Origin: Pristionchus mayeri
Taxonomy: Eukaryota > Nematoda > Chromadorea > Rhabditida > Neodiplogasteridae
Assembly (NCBI GenBank): GCA_036245805.1
Contig: BTRK01000001.1
Span: 16,065,087 to 16,129,086, forward strand
Length of the DNA: 64,000 nucleotides
Direction: 5' to 3'
Notes under the pieces: model-generated
Told to the model about the DNA's origin: nothing
Seen by the model: only the letters and a program-made list of their open reading frames with translations
Databases searched by the model: none
Shown here: positions 44,433 to 64,000 of the stretch, in pieces
How positions within the stretch are numbered: the stretch's first letter is position 1
Layout of the letters: the number at the start of each line of letters is the position of its first letter
Position numbers and translations under genes: made by a program

Positions 44433-44490
44433 CTCCATAGACGTCGTAGGCATACAAAAGAAGGCGAAGGAGAGAGCGCGGAGTGAATGA

Positions 44491-45152
44491 ATGGAAATGA
44501 ATAGAATGAAAAGGGAGGAGGAGAGGGGCCGGAGAGCCCCAAGAATGGGTCGGTTGATTGAAAAGAAACAATGCCCAAGTAATGATCACCAGGACAAGCC
44601 AGGCCCCGCCCCGCCGAAGCAGTCAGTGGCTGCTGTTGCTTCTGGAGACGCCGTCGCTGCTGATGGAGGAGGCGCTGATGACGATGATGGGTGAGTTATC
44701 GATTACTCGTCTTGACTCGTCCCTTCCTTTCGATCTCCTCCGAGATCTCAGCCCTCTTGAGATTCGCGCACTTCCACGATCATTACCAGCCACTTGACCT
44801 TATACAGCAGTAGTACGTGGAGGGGGCAGGTAGGAGCAGCGTTATTACCCGCGCTGGAGTAGCTACCAGCTGCGAAGCTCCATCTCCTTCCTCTCCACTT
44901 CCCCCGATCAAGAGGCTGTCAAAAGCTTCCACTCGGCCACAGATGTTGGCCAGTTAACAGTAGCTTATCCGGTGGTTCCGGACCCAGTCTGGGACCAGAC
45001 TTCCTGGTTCCTGAACCCGGGCAAGTTGGGTTTCGCGCATTCACACCGGCTGACTGGTCCCGTCTCCTCCTCCTCCTCCTCACTTCAAAACAGCGCGAGC
45101 CCAATTGACCTTGATAGTGTGAATGCGATGCCTAAACTGACTGAGAAGGTAG
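44491..45152 (+). CDS. Candidate 5' exons of the Sox gene (upstream start)
   Basis: Two possible exons: 44491-44690 (from ATG 44491; ends AVAADGGGADDDD, phase 2, donor GG/GTGAGT) and 45094-45148 or -45152 (after CAAAACAG; ASPIDLDSVNAMPKLTEK). The phase of the first fits the second, and with donor 45152 (phase 1) the second fits an acceptor just before the exon at 47723 (TATAG or TAGTAG). The peptide is low-complexity Ala/Asp-rich, as is common at Sox N-termini. This would give an alternative or longer N-terminus. No transcript evidence is available, so it could be chance. Confidence 0.4.
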
Positions 45153-47722
45153 GTGAGAGGGAGGGAGGAGGGAGGGAGAGGGGATGAGGAGGGTAGAGGA
45201 GATTGTGGCCTCCAGCCCCATAGGCTGTCATCATCGGGCATAACCTTCAGGAGCTTAGGAGAAAGTTAGTGGTTAGTGCTACCCCTACCAGAGGCCAGAC
45301 GGAGAGAGACCTGACCCTAATCTACAAGCCTCAATGATCTGTATCATTGTTTCGCGGTCGGATGGGGCCGAGAGGGAGAGGGGGAAGCTGATTTGTGCAC
45401 GGGCTTGTGCACATCAGTGGACTCAAACAGGGCCCGGAGCAGACACCGGAACTCAGGAGATTGGGAGAGGTAGGGAGGAGGGGGGAAGGTAGGAGCATGC
45501 TTCTTCCCTCTCGTCGATACTGCCACTGATAGGCTTCTCAGTGGCGGGTTTTGTCAACCTTCTCGATCTCAATACTTCCTTGTTGAGATGTTACTCATTG
45601 CTCACGTTCTCTGTTTATGTCTAATCGGCGAGATAGTGTGTGATATGAGGAGAGTGCCGAGTTCTCATGACCTACTAGGTGCAGTAAGTAAGTCGAGTTA
45701 ACTCGTCGCTTCTCTTTTTCTCCTCTAACGTCCAATACGCAGTGGCGGCGCGCGGTCTTCTATTCACAGAGAGCGGCTCCCTCCTTCCTCCCTCCCTCTT
45801 TCTGCCCCCCCCCCCTCTCCCTCTCTCTCCTCCCTCACTCCATCCATCTATCGCCCTCCCCTCTCAGTTTTGGACTGAATTGAGCTACTAACGAGTGCGC
45901 AAATCGATATATTATTGTTTTTTCCTGAATATTGTAGTCGTCCACAATCTGCACCAACTGTATCATCACGACACATCCGGGCGCGAGAGAGAGAGAGAGG
46001 AGTGTTGCTCATCACATTAATGTCATAACTAGTACGGTTATTGCTATATTACGCAAGGGCGCGAGATCTCTCCCCTCCTCTGCTTCGCCTCCTCATAATC
46101 TAGTTAATTAGATTGGATGGTGCAAGCGAATTTCCCCCAGATTCATAGTCGTATGCTATCTCTCTTCCCTCTTGTTCAGTCTATCAGAATCCTTCTGATC
46201 TAAGCTTCCCTTGTCAGTGATTCTCTAAGCGATCCTTCGGCGGTCCTTGAGTTCTGTTATTCTGAGCTCCCCCTTTATGACATGCCCGCTCGTGTTTCCA
46301 TTGTACTCTCTCTTCGTCTGGCTCGAGATTCCTCCGGCTACAACTTGTCCTTCTCCCTCCTCCTTCCCGGATTCCTCGAAATAAACACGTTAAAAGGGCA
46401 AAATTGTAGCCGGTCGATAGTTGTCCCCTATTCAGAGGGGCGAAGGTGGTTGCAGTGGCTAAAGTTGAAAGCTTCCCTCCATTCTCCCTCCCTTTTCCGA
46501 TCTCTGAGAGAACAGTGCGGTCATTCATCGAGGACTCCTCCACAGTCTTCCATTCAACGTGCAACCATCATCGACCATCTGTTGAGTTGCCCAAGTAGTT
46601 ACGAAATGCCAGCTTTTCTTTGCACTGTGGTAGGGCCGGGGGCTCAATTAGCTCAGCTAATGACATCATTACTTTGGTGCCCTGGGGTGATTATTGTACG
46701 GATCCTGATCGCCGGCAGCTCCTCCTTCTCCTTCTCTTTCTCCCCCACTCGATTGCCAGTCAGAGAGAGCGAGAGAGCACGAGAAACGAAGAGAGTCAGA
46801 CGGTTACTGCTCTCTCCTCCCTCTCTCTTCGCTCCCCGTGCGCCTTTTTGCCGCCTCAGGGAACGTAAGATAGTCCCCACTGATCTGGATTTCTAGGGCC
46901 CATCGTAACCTCGCTGCTGGACAACCACTCTCATTTTGTACTATGGTTCACTACTTGTCTTCCATATTCCAAGCTATTATAGCGCTAATTAGTCAATTAC
47001 TTGCATAGTTTTTCGAGAACGTGCTCGCAATGGTCTCCTCTCATTGTTTCCTCTCTGAAAGTGCGTGATTGGGGACTCCCTTCTCCCTCCTTCCACTTCC
47101 CTCCCTCTCACCCTTGTCTTTGCACTTCTACCCGCCGTGGGGGCAACTGTATTAACACGGGTGCCTCTTCGTGTTTGTACAGTCTTGCACTGCCCTCTCA
47201 CCCCCAGGGGTTGTGGTGCCAACAACCGCTACCACGGATCCTCTGTGGTACCCGCTCTCGGTTCATGGTTATATCGGCATATGGTGCATGGCGCGTTAAG
47301 GCACGCCGTTGCGTGCGCAAAAGTGGATAGTGCATTTGATATGAGGAAGAAGCGAAGAAGCGATCAGGTGCCCTTTCCACTCGAATAGCCCCCCCCCCTT
47401 GCTCTGCGATAGCTCGGACAGGCCGAGGCGTCGATCGGTCTCCCCTTTCGCTGCCCCGGTTTTTACGCTTGATATGGTTTGCAGCCCCTGTGTTTTTGCG
47501 CCCTTCCCTCTCTGGGATCGCCTTGCGTGGTTAAGTCTAGACTGAAGTCACGCGAGAATCTCAATATCCTCCCCCTTACCTTCTAACTCATCCTGCCCTT
47601 TCTGCCTATCCCATTGTGTAGCAACAAGAATAGCGCACGCACGACTGAATGGCTGAAGTCTCGAAGAGTCCATATCACCTCCCCTATCTCCTCCCTCCTA
47701 TCATTCTCTTAGTATAGTAGCC

Positions 47723-56276
<8,554 letters not shown>

Positions 56277-57012
56277 CTCCCGGCTACGGCTTCGGTTCCG
56301 GCTCCGGCTCCCGTATCCCGGTCCCGGCTCTGGCAAGTCTCCCCCACAATCTGACCTCTCGCATCCCGCGCCATATCAGAATATATCTTAATTACCGTGG
56401 ATTTATTAAAGTATCTCTTCCCCTCCACTCCTCCCATTGCTAGAATCTCTCTGATTGTTGCTACACAAACCATGTTGACCGACCATTTCTTACCCAAGGC
56501 GGGTCCCCGAGTATTGACATAAGTTGCGTGACCTACCACGCACTCCTCTCTCCCAATGCTCCCTACTTCACACCGACTCTTCCCCATGATAATAAGATAC
56601 TAGGACAATCTCCGATTAGTTTGTCGTTTGGCGTTGCAAGCTTTAATTGTGGTACTCCTGACGCAGAATGTGCTCAGAGGTGCAAAGTATATTATATATT
56701 CAGTATTTCGTTACCGTATTACTCTCGTCATTACACTGTGCAGTATTTACTCTAGTTGTTTATCTCTTTTCGCCTTTCATCGATTGTTCCAACTTTTTCC
56801 CTATCCAAAACCACTCTCGGTGTGCCGTAAATGATCGCCCTTTCCTCCATAAGATTCCCCGAAAACACTGCAATTTTCACGAACTTGTATTCTGTTGAGA
56901 CTGAGAGAAAAGGAAAGATAAATCTTCTTAGATATTTTAGTGATGCAATTGAATAACAAGTGATAATCAACGATTTAGATGCATATTTTATCAGATGGAA
57001 AGGTGATGCGGA
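56277..57012. other. Convergent 3' region between Sox and the transthyretin-like gene
   Basis: The plus-strand Sox gene and the minus-strand gene converge here. The sequence begins with a CGGCTCCGG/CGGTTCCGG-like repeat (56281-56330, likely Sox 3' UTR). No exon is evident. Confidence 0.5.
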
Positions 57013-57981
57013 TTAACCGTTGATGATATTGGGGAAGCACTCGGTGTCTTCTCCAGCGATCTTCGCTTCGAAGTTTTGCACTCCAAACTCGTACCTAGAT
57101 TCGTCGTTGATCTATGATCTTTGGTCCATGATTCCTTACCACTTGTTGACATTCCTGCCTTTGTTGATGTACTCCTTGGGAATCTTGTAGGCGTGCTTTC
57201 TGTAGCAGAACTAAAAGAACACGGGTTATCTCGTCTCTTCATTTTAGGCTCATGCATCTAAAGTCTGCCTGTGATTGATGAAGAAAATGCATGCAAATTA
57301 CATATATTTTTGTTCTATTCATTATGTTCTATTGTTGAGAATGAGAATCTGTCATTCCACCGGTATTGCCGCCACAATAATATTCCAACAGTATCACGAC
57401 CCTTTTGAAGTCCTTCTTACAATTAGACATTTCCGGTAAACAAATCAGTGGATTCATCTAAGAAATCACCATTCAAAAGAATGACCTTGGGTAGAGTTCG
57501 AGAAACGATGCCACGCTCTCTTCATTCTGTACACTCTCTCGCAGATGTATTGGCGAGAGAGTGTGTAGAATGAATAGAGCGTCGAACTCTAACCTTGCGG
57601 ATGATGCCAAAGTATTTGTTGTTGCACTCGTGGTAGACCTTCAGAATTGGGTCGATCTTCCCAATCTCGTTCTCAGTTCCCGTAATCTGAAACAAATTGT
57701 CTGGCAAATAGTGCCACCATCTACGTGGTACCTGGAATGTGCCGTCCGGGTTACTTTGGGTCTCCGCCAGCAGATCGTCGAGACCGACTGTAGAAACTAC
57801 GGTATTTGATCGTTGACCGGGCAAACTAACGTCTGTCTTTATCCCACAGTTTGACCATGGCACCAGCCAGCGGCTGGTTGCCACACATGAGAGTGCCTCT
57901 CGCGCCTACAGACTGGTCGTGACCCCAGATGGTGCACGAGACAGCGAGAGAAGAGATGAGGAGGACGAAGAGAGTTTGCAT
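57013..57981 (-). CDS. Transthyretin-like (TTL) family secreted protein
   Basis: Exons: 57981-57831, 57787-57732, 57686-57594, 57210-57140 and 57094-57013 (stop TAA); phases agree, 150 residues. The N-terminus MQTLFVLLISSLAVSC is a signal peptide. The mature part follows the nematode TTL pattern: ARGTLMCGNQPLAGAMVKLW, then LDDLLAETQSNPDGTFQ, then IDPILKVYHECNN, then CYRKHAYKIPKEYI at the point where TTLs have a conserved R-K-x-x-I-P block. TTLs are small beta-sandwich proteins of the extracellular space, abundant in nematodes; binding partners are mostly unknown. Four cysteines suit two disulfides. The third intron (57211-57593) contains a perfect small palindrome (57513-57581). Confidence 0.95.
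57513..57581. repeat. Palindrome of the GAGAGAGTG motif family
   Basis: ACGCTCTCTTCATTCTGTAC and ACTCTCTCGC are mirrored by GCGAGAGAGTGTGTAGAATG and AATAGAGCGT around a 10-base loop (AGATGTATTG). This is the clearest palindromic version of the dispersed GAGAGAG motif in the window. It is intronic in the TTL gene. Confidence 0.9.
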
Positions 57982-58700
57982 CTGAAGGGAGGAGTACGGT
58001 TAGTGGTAGGTCACAAGGAACGGGCTAGAAAGAAGGTAGAGAAAGGAAGAAAGACGATGGATAACAGCCAAAACTAGGGTATTTTATAGTGCCAAAACCA
58101 ATGAGCAAGTGCGAGATTGAATAGATGATAATGGAGGTGGATGAATAATAGGGAGAGATTGAAAGGGAAGAGGATGAATCGTGTTGAAGGAAAACACGCT
58201 GGAAACTGAAGTGGAATTACTCAGATTCAGCTTTACTTTTGCAAGCCGGAACCGGGCGAAAATTTGAATGCAAAAGAGAAGAGGACTGACTCATGTATTT
58301 CATCACGTCATTTCGGATTTCACTGTTTGTAGTGATTTTCTGGCCCATTGTATTTGTTTTGGCCCAATAGGAATACATTTTAATCGTTTATTACATAATA
58401 TGAACCGTTACAGTTTTCAATATCATTGAAGTTGTGGGCGAGAAAAAAAACTAATCCTGCGAGAAGAATGGAAAATCGCAATTTGAGCACCACATTGATT
58501 TAGACGATGCTTTGCTCCCAATCATCAAACAGCTTTTGAATTATTGCGCCTGTTTTCAATTTTTGTCATTGTGTTTGCTCACGTCTTCTGCAGTTCATCT
58601 TTATCGTGACCATTAATACGCGATCATAAGGATCCTACAATCTTCGCTCAGGGAAGAATGCACCAGTTGACTGGTCAGGTCCTTCCCTCCAGTCTCTCTT
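57982..58700. other. Intergenic region, TTL gene promoter side
   Basis: The 5' flank of the minus-strand TTL gene. A TATTTTATAG-like block lies at 58078-58088, about 100 bp upstream of the start codon, and could serve as a TATA element. No exon is evident. Confidence 0.4.
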
Positions 58701-60179
58701 TCACTCGTAATCCTCCGAATCTTCTGATGATTCAAACTCGAGATAGTTATGAACGTTTTCTTCTGTCCATCCTTCCTCTACATACTTCACTTCCACCTGA
58801 ACAAAATACAGTTTACAATAGAGAGATAACCGGTCTATTCACTCACTTCTTTCTTCATAACCTCATAGAAAGATCTCATATCCGGCATCTTGCCATTCTC
58901 ATCAAGTTGGAAGATGTCGATAGAACTTGTACGGTTGTCTCCTCCGAATACTACGACTACGTTATCCACTTTTATCGATCTGTCACTCCTAAGCATAGCC
59001 CGGTAATAGCATTTGAAGAGCTGAAGATAATTTTTATTCAGGGAACTTCAATGGGTCTCACCTTCAGATTATTCTTGTTCGTCATTAACATATCATCTTC
59101 AATGTCCATGGCTAGGCCGATCGTATCGAGCACCTTAGGGATCATCTCGTTGAAAGCGCTATTGAAATTGAATTTGGCGCATTTGAGAGAGTCAATGCCA
59201 TCAGTGATTACCTGAAAACAAATATCTCTTTGCTCAAATTTATATATTTTTTGAGTACCACCATGCCAAAAGGACATGATAGTCTCACATTGTAGATCTC
59301 GAAAATGAAGTCCGGAGTACAACATCGAAGATACTCTTCAAACGTCACCGATCGACGGCCTTCCATAATTTGCTCAATTTGCGAACGAGTGATCATGTTT
59401 TGCATTGCCCGAGACTGTATGGAATATTAAAAAAATGTAAATATTAAATGCCTGGAAACTGAGGACTATTGCTGGCGCCTCGAACAGAGGAATCGAGTTG
59501 ATAATTTCGCTGTAAGCGATGCCGCCGATCTGTAATGGATAAACATCGGACAATTCTAGAAAGTTTGAGAAGCTCTCTGAGCTACGAAACCACTCACTTT
59601 CACGAAAACTTCTGCGAATTTGCAATCTCGAGCAATTTTTTCCAATCCATCTACACAGTTTCTTCAAGGAGCAGACAAGTAGAGACTGGAACAGAGAAAT
59701 TTTTTTGTAATGAATTATAATAACAAATATACAAAATTAAAGTAAAAAACAATTGAAAGTGAACGCACTCATAGTCGTAAATCTCGTGATAAAATCTTCT
59801 GTTCGTGATTCCAATTTGCGCGAAAGTGAATTTGCCTTCCGCCTCGACCTGAAGGATAGCAACCGAAATTCAGAATCAGACTCTCATTTTCACCCGTAGA
59901 ATCTATGTATCTAATTACCATGGGGCAAAGGAGACGAAATTATAAATTGTTTTGCACAAAAGCAAAATTGAGGATATTTGTATAGTTACGGTATACGCTC
60001 TCCGTGCCCGAGAATGCAATCCCCATTTAGAAAGATACGGTATCGAAGTAAGTTTGCGATCGATCCCATTAGGTCCATAACGATGGCTGGGACAGAATTA
60101 CTCACCTTCATCAGCCTTCGATTGACTCGAAATCTCAGTCTATCGGCATGGGGAAGAAAGCTGAGGATGTTGACTAGAA
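58701..60179 (-). CDS. F-box protein, N-terminal start not found
   Basis: Exons: 60179-60106, 59848-59769, 59661-59598, 59529-59452, 59414-59289, 59211-59062, 59020-58847 and 58796-58701 (stop TGA). The first carries the second half of an F-box (LVNILSFLPHADRLRFRVNR). It begins in phase 1 after TTTAAG, so at least one 5' exon is missing; I did not find an ATG exon. The rest contains ARDCKFAEVFVK, GGIAYSEIINSIPLFE, EYLRCCTPDFIFEIYN, KVDNVVVVFGGD and an acidic end (ESSEDSEDYE). The junction 59452/59414 requires a GC donor (CAG/GCATTT) to keep frame. The layout recalls other nematode F-box proteins, with a function as SCF substrate adaptor inferred from the F-box. It is not a recent copy of the genes at 26-31 kb. 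Confidence 0.72.
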
Positions 60180-60329
60180 CTTAAACTGGAAGGAAAAGGA
60201 GTGGAAACTGAAATGAAAAAAGGATTAGTTAATTATTTAGTTAATTAATAAATAAAATTACAAAAGTTAATAAAGTCGCAGATGTCTACAGCCTGATCTA
60301 CAGCATAGCATAGGATAACACATCGTTTA

Positions 60330-60581
60330 TTAGTGAATGACGTCAGAGAAGTGAACATTGATTCGCTTCAAAATATAGTCAATACTGACGAAATTCCAGT
60401 CCCAGCGCTCATCCTCTACCGCATCATCAACTCCGTTCGGCAGATCTGCCGAGGAGGAAGAATCAGTCTGAAATGTCATAAAGATTGCGGTAGGGGTATG
60501 GTAAGATTATATCAATAATGTGTTACGACGATGGTAATGCTATTGGAAAAAATAAGGTAAACTTACGGCGAGAGTGTCCAT
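60330..60581 (-). CDS. Possible two-exon 50-residue acidic protein
   Basis: Exon 60581-60567 (MDTLA, donor GCC/GTAAGT) joins in phase 0 to 60467-60330 (acceptor ATTTCAG, stop TAA), giving 50 residues with an acidic middle (DDAVEDERWDWNF) and ending FSDVIH. The splice sites are good. No family is recognised. It could also be the end of a longer gene or a first exon of the downstream F-box gene; the F-box exon does not follow in phase because this frame stops. Confidence 0.45.
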
Positions 60582-60901
60582 TGGGAGAGGAGAGACCATC
60601 CGAGATGAGAACGAAGAGTGGAAATGAATGGAGAAGATGGAGAAGAGTGAGAATGGAAAGTGGTTTTGAAATCAAATTGTGAATTTGGATCTCTAATGAA
60701 TAATTGTTTATATGTGCAAGGGCAGTGAACATATGGAGGGCGGGGATGAGAAACGTTGCCCGATTGTCATCAAGAAATAAAGAGGGCAAGTAGTACATGG
60801 AGGAATACATTGCGAACTGAGGTCTATGAACAATTTATTGGATACATTGTATTTGGCTCTGTTTCAAAGAAATCGTTTGAAAATATTAAGAGAAAGTTCA
60901 T

Positions 60902-61785
60902 TCAGTCAAACAAGGCGACGACGACGAATTTCTGTTCCTCATGCGCGTATCCGGATGCGAGTCCAGTGACGGAGAGAGAGGCGTCGCGTGTCGGGTCGAA
61001 GCGATCGGATGGGTCGCGAGAACCGGGCTGCAAATACTGATTAATCGTAACTGACCAGGAGAGAAACATATCCACTCAATGAGATACCTTATTTTTGCTT
61101 CAAGGACGCTATGTGAAAGTTCCATGTTAGTTTTCGGCAGTACTAAAGCGACTGAGAAAAAAATGACTATCATGGATGGGAGCTAAAGCCAGACAAATCA
61201 GCAAAAGGCAGACTACCGTAGTCGGTGGTGCGTGGTGTGTCCAGAGATCGGCGATGGCAGAGTGCAGACGGTCGCCCTTCCAGAGGGAGAGACGGAGGGA
61301 GGGAGGAGCGGAGCTGGAAATATTCCAAAAACGGTCTAACCAGAACAAACCGCACAATCAGAATGAGGAGTCCGATATTTCATCAGTTCTCGATCGACAA
61401 CTTACCGTAATTCTCCGTCTCTGCAGATCTCCCTGATGAGAATCTCCGCCTTCCTCATCAGTGCACAATCGACCACGAGTGGACTGCAATTCATTTTCCA
61501 TCAATTTCACACATCTCCCTTTTCCGATGCTCAGAAAAAGCTTGTTCAAGATTTCCAGCTTATCATCTCAGTTTCTTGGAACTGCAAGAAGCAATCTCTT
61601 CACTTTTTCGTTCTCTATCTTTAGATAGAGAACGAAAAAATGAAATGAGAGAAAGTGCAGAAGAAAGAAATTTATTGCGGTCATTCTTAATTCAGATCAG
61701 TTCTTACCGCAGTCCCTTCATAATTCGCAGATCATTGAGTCGATTGAGCACAAGAATCAGCTCGGTGGAGAGGCCCTCTGATTGT
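60902..61785 (-). CDS. 3' part of an unrecognised gene
   Basis: Four phase-consistent exons: 61785-61708 (SEGLSTELILVLNRLNDLR), 61483-61406 (PLVVDCALMRKAEILIREIC), 61313-61217 (SLWKGDRLHSAIADLWTHHA) and 61027-60902 (stop TGA; ends KFVVVALFD), 124 residues. The first exon enters in phase 2, so the gene extends upstream. Beyond it lie only AT-rich sequence and the mariner element (62239-63517), with no further exon that I can join. The helices are amphipathic and there is no signal or membrane span. It may be a gene cut by the transposon insertion or one with a long intron. Confidence 0.62.
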
Positions 61786-62238
61786 CTGAAGTTGAATTTA
61801 GCTACGGTTACACACTAAATCTTGATGGACTTTTGAATATTCTATTCCAATCATGTAGTGGACATGAAATGATTCATTTTTTATTCAACTATAAGGTTGT
61901 TGCAAAAGTCTTGCGGTTTTTTGATAGTTTCCCTTCAATCTTCATTTTAGTTTGGCTGATGAACTTCCGAATATTGATTTCTAATGAGGCCTTGTATACT
62001 CTTTCATATGCCCGCCCTATCAGCATTGCCCAATCGGGGAGGCGAGAACAGGATAAAGTTAAAATTGCGAAAATTTATCCATCGAAAACGACACATTTCT
62101 CAATATTCTGTTTCCTCTGAAGCATGAATGCTCAATTCCTGGTGGTTATATGAAGCTCCCATCTTTACCCTATACATACCCTTTATTCATGGATGATGGA
62201 AGTTGCATCCTTTCGAGGAATGTAACTGTAAATGACTA
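61786..62238. other. Gene-free AT-rich stretch
   Basis: A 112-codon plus-strand frame (61782-62120) has no family resemblance. It should hold an intron or upstream flank of the minus-strand gene ending at 60902. Confidence 0.45.
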
Positions 62239-63517
62239 CAGGGTGCGCCATAATTACGTAGACTGATGTTTTCAAATGTTTCCTACCTTTGGAATCGAAC
62301 TTGAGGGATATATTTTATGGCAAAGTTTACCAACCATACGGGTAATAGTAACATACTGTCTTCGTTTGATGGGGCCTCTATTTGCTCTGAGACTGGCCTT
62401 GAGTATCTTTTCAGATCCACCTATCGATTCCCGCATGAAATTTTCACAGATTTCGACTCAAGCTTTGAGAAGGGCTGCCTTCAGGGTTGTTCGCGTATAG
62501 TTCTTGTTAGAGGACATCTTGGACTATTACGCCCCTAAACCCTGCAGTCGAGGGGTTAAGATCGGGGAAGTTAGGGGGTCAATCAGTGAGAGTGGTTTGG
62601 TCGGGTGCATGAGTGTCCGGCAACGAATTTGCCTTCTTAATGGAGTTGATTGTTGCTGAGACGACCAGTGTTCCTGGTCGAAGTTGGATTGAGTTTGTGG
62701 TGTTGGCGCGCCTTCCAGGATGCGCATCATGTAATACTACTTATTGTTCTTAGCTCCCGGAGTGACAAAAATGAGAAGGAACTTGACTGTTGTGCAAATT
62801 GCAACACTAACCCTGATCTAGACGTGATGAATGATATAACCAACGATTCCACAACAATTTTAAGATACTTCAGGATCAGAGGCAGTGATTATGCTGGTTT
62901 GGATATTTTACATGCTTTCGACTGTAAAGATATTTACATCGCTGAGCAACGTACTGGAATGCGCGGACCTGGCAAACTGCGACAACAGTTTACGGTTTCG
63001 TTCTATGCGACGCTTAATCTGACGCTCACCTAGTCCGAGCAACTTAATGTGCTTGTAAGGGCGAAGAGTCAGCCGGGACTTGAGAAGATCAGAAACGGAA
63101 GTGCTCGAGATATCAATACTCTTGACCACCCGAGTACGGTTTCGAAGCACCATCTTTCGGATGCGCTCTCGGTGTCTTGTGGTGGAAACACACCCAGGTC
63201 TCTATATGTCCGGACAGTCCTTATCAGTACCAAGCTGCTGGTATATTATGACGATGTCGGAAGCATTCGATTTGTGAACGCCGAGTCGATGAGCGTCGAT
63301 ATCACCGACGTGTGACACCTACTTGTGACTGATAATGAGGGTTGGAGAGGAGTAGACATCGCCATTACTGGAAAACCTAACTAACTGACACGATACCTTG
63401 AATAGTGAGAGACCAATGGTCACTCGCCATGATGATGCTATAGGGGTCGCGCATATCGATTGGGCGGCCGGGTCACAGAATAAAGAAATCAGTCACACGT
63501 AATTATGGCGCACCCTG
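62239..63517 (-). mobile_element. mariner-type DNA transposon with intact ends
   Basis: Terminal inverted repeats begin CAGGGTGCGCCATAATTACG at both ends and remain similar for about 28 bp. Each end is flanked by TA (62237-62238 and 63518-63519), the target-site duplication of Tc1/mariner elements. Total length is 1279 bp, normal for the group. The internal transposase is on the minus strand and decayed. Confidence 0.93.
62290..63435 (-). pseudogene. mariner transposase, multiply frameshifted
   Basis: A remnant N-terminus lies near ATG 63432. Between 63153 and 62908 one frame is readable: MVLRNRTRVVKS, RPYKHIKLLGL, RRIERNRKLLSQFA, then SDVNIFTVES, which is the first catalytic Asp block (usually SDEKIFTVE). 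Further pieces in other frames include ILEGA (about 62720), HWSSQQ (about 62660, the QQD-type block), FPDLNPS (about 62555, the third catalytic region) and a C-terminal tail near 62350-62500. Stops and frameshifts separate them, so no active enzyme is made. The intact ends mean it could still be mobilised by a related transposase. Confidence 0.88.
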
Positions 63518-63519
63518 TA

Positions 63520-64000
63520 TATCACGGATCTCCTGTAAAATCGTACAAAAAAGAGACGACAATGCGACAAAAAATAATTTTTGGTCTCCGATTTCGATGT
63601 AATTGGCAATACTGACCAAAGTGAGGATGGGGAGAACGCCTATCCACTTCGTTTCTCAAAATTTGCATATTGTGACCTACCTCTTCAAAAGGCTGTATCT
63701 GAAAAAGTCCTTGACGTAGAGCGCTCAATTGTTTTTCAAAAGACGCGTATTGAACTGATCTACAATCTTATCAACTTTATTTGCATACATAAGTAGCACC
63801 TTCACCTCCATATGTCCAAAAAACTGTTGTTTTGATGCCGCTCTCAAAATTTTTCTCTTGACTGTACGAATTTTATTGCAGATTCGGATTCTCCATGGTC
63901 GAATTGATGTACCCAGGTAGTTCGTTGGGCATAACTCTGTCCTCCACATGTCGCTACTCAGTAGGGGGAATCCGAACGTGCGATTTTTGAATGAAAGATG
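63520..64000. other. Window end, no clear gene
   Basis: Minus-strand frames at 63728-63522 and 63949-63725 (with NKVDKIVDQFNTRLLKNN) could be exons of a gene that continues past the window; acceptor- and donor-like sites exist but I cannot join them confidently and recognise no family. Confidence 0.35.

Noticed and set aside
44185..44589. Minus-strand frames with long Gly runs (134 and 124 codons)
   Set aside because: They translate the homopolymer C/G tract and are artefacts of composition.
46282..46896. 204-codon plus-strand open frame
   Set aside because: Ser/Arg-rich, no start context, no recognisable domain, lies in a pyrimidine-rich intron of the Sox locus; no phase-compatible splice sites towards Sox exons.
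58658..59215. 185-codon plus-strand open frame
   Set aside because: It is the antisense shadow of F-box exons on the minus strand, which have splice sites and continuous phase.

Overview
This is eukaryotic nuclear DNA from a nematode. I infer a free-living rhabditid or diplogastrid (Pristionchus-like) species. The reasons are many short exons with short AT-rich introns, GT-AG boundaries of nematode type, a transthyretin-like secreted protein gene, several divergent F-box genes, and abundant small inverted-repeat elements. There are no operons of bacterial type, no rRNA, no tRNA that I can support, and no CRISPR array. Gene models below were built by hand from splice sites and phase continuity, so exon edges are mostly solid but some first exons are missing.

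Layout. 1-4.1 kb is repeat-rich: a diverged inverted duplication encloses direct repeats, a 126-bp tandem array and a near-perfect 260-bp-arm hairpin, and it carries relics of a GFRP-like exon. 4.86-8.04 kb (minus) is an unrecognised multi-exon gene with a C-terminal Cys cluster. 9.5-12.9 kb (minus) is an IMPACT/YIH1 orthologue (RWD plus UPF0029 domains), a regulator of the GCN2 stress kinase. 13.3-16.06 kb (minus) is a multipass membrane protein ending in a dilysine ER-retrieval signal. 16.1-19.1 kb has no clear gene except a decayed SOX HMG-box exon. 19.25-23.2 kb is a frameshifted CR1/jockey-type LINE lying at the 3' side of a minus-strand F-box gene (23.2-24.8 kb).

25.3-31.1 kb is a tandem segmental duplication of a plus-strand F-box gene. 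Copy A is open over nine exons. Copy B has a 64-bp deletion that breaks exon 5. Both carry the same inverted-repeat element in intron 4, so that insertion predates the duplication. Next come a single-span membrane protein with a long charged tail (31.6-33.4 kb) and a cysteine-rich probably secreted protein (34.2-35.2 kb), then about 8 kb without recognisable genes.

44.5-56.3 kb (plus) is a SoxB-type transcription factor with a complete HMG box, eleven or more exons, long upstream introns and a long G/C homopolymer tract just 5' of its furthest candidate exon. The end of the window holds a transthyretin-like gene (57.0-58.0 kb, minus), another F-box gene (58.7-60.2 kb, minus), a possible 50-residue protein, the 3' part of an unrecognised gene (60.9-61.8 kb, minus) and a decayed mariner element with intact ends (62.24-63.52 kb).

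The genes are transcribed individually and show no shared pathway. The functional themes are developmental transcription (Sox), translational stress control (IMPACT), ubiquitin-ligase adaptors (F-box) and secreted or membrane nematode proteins.
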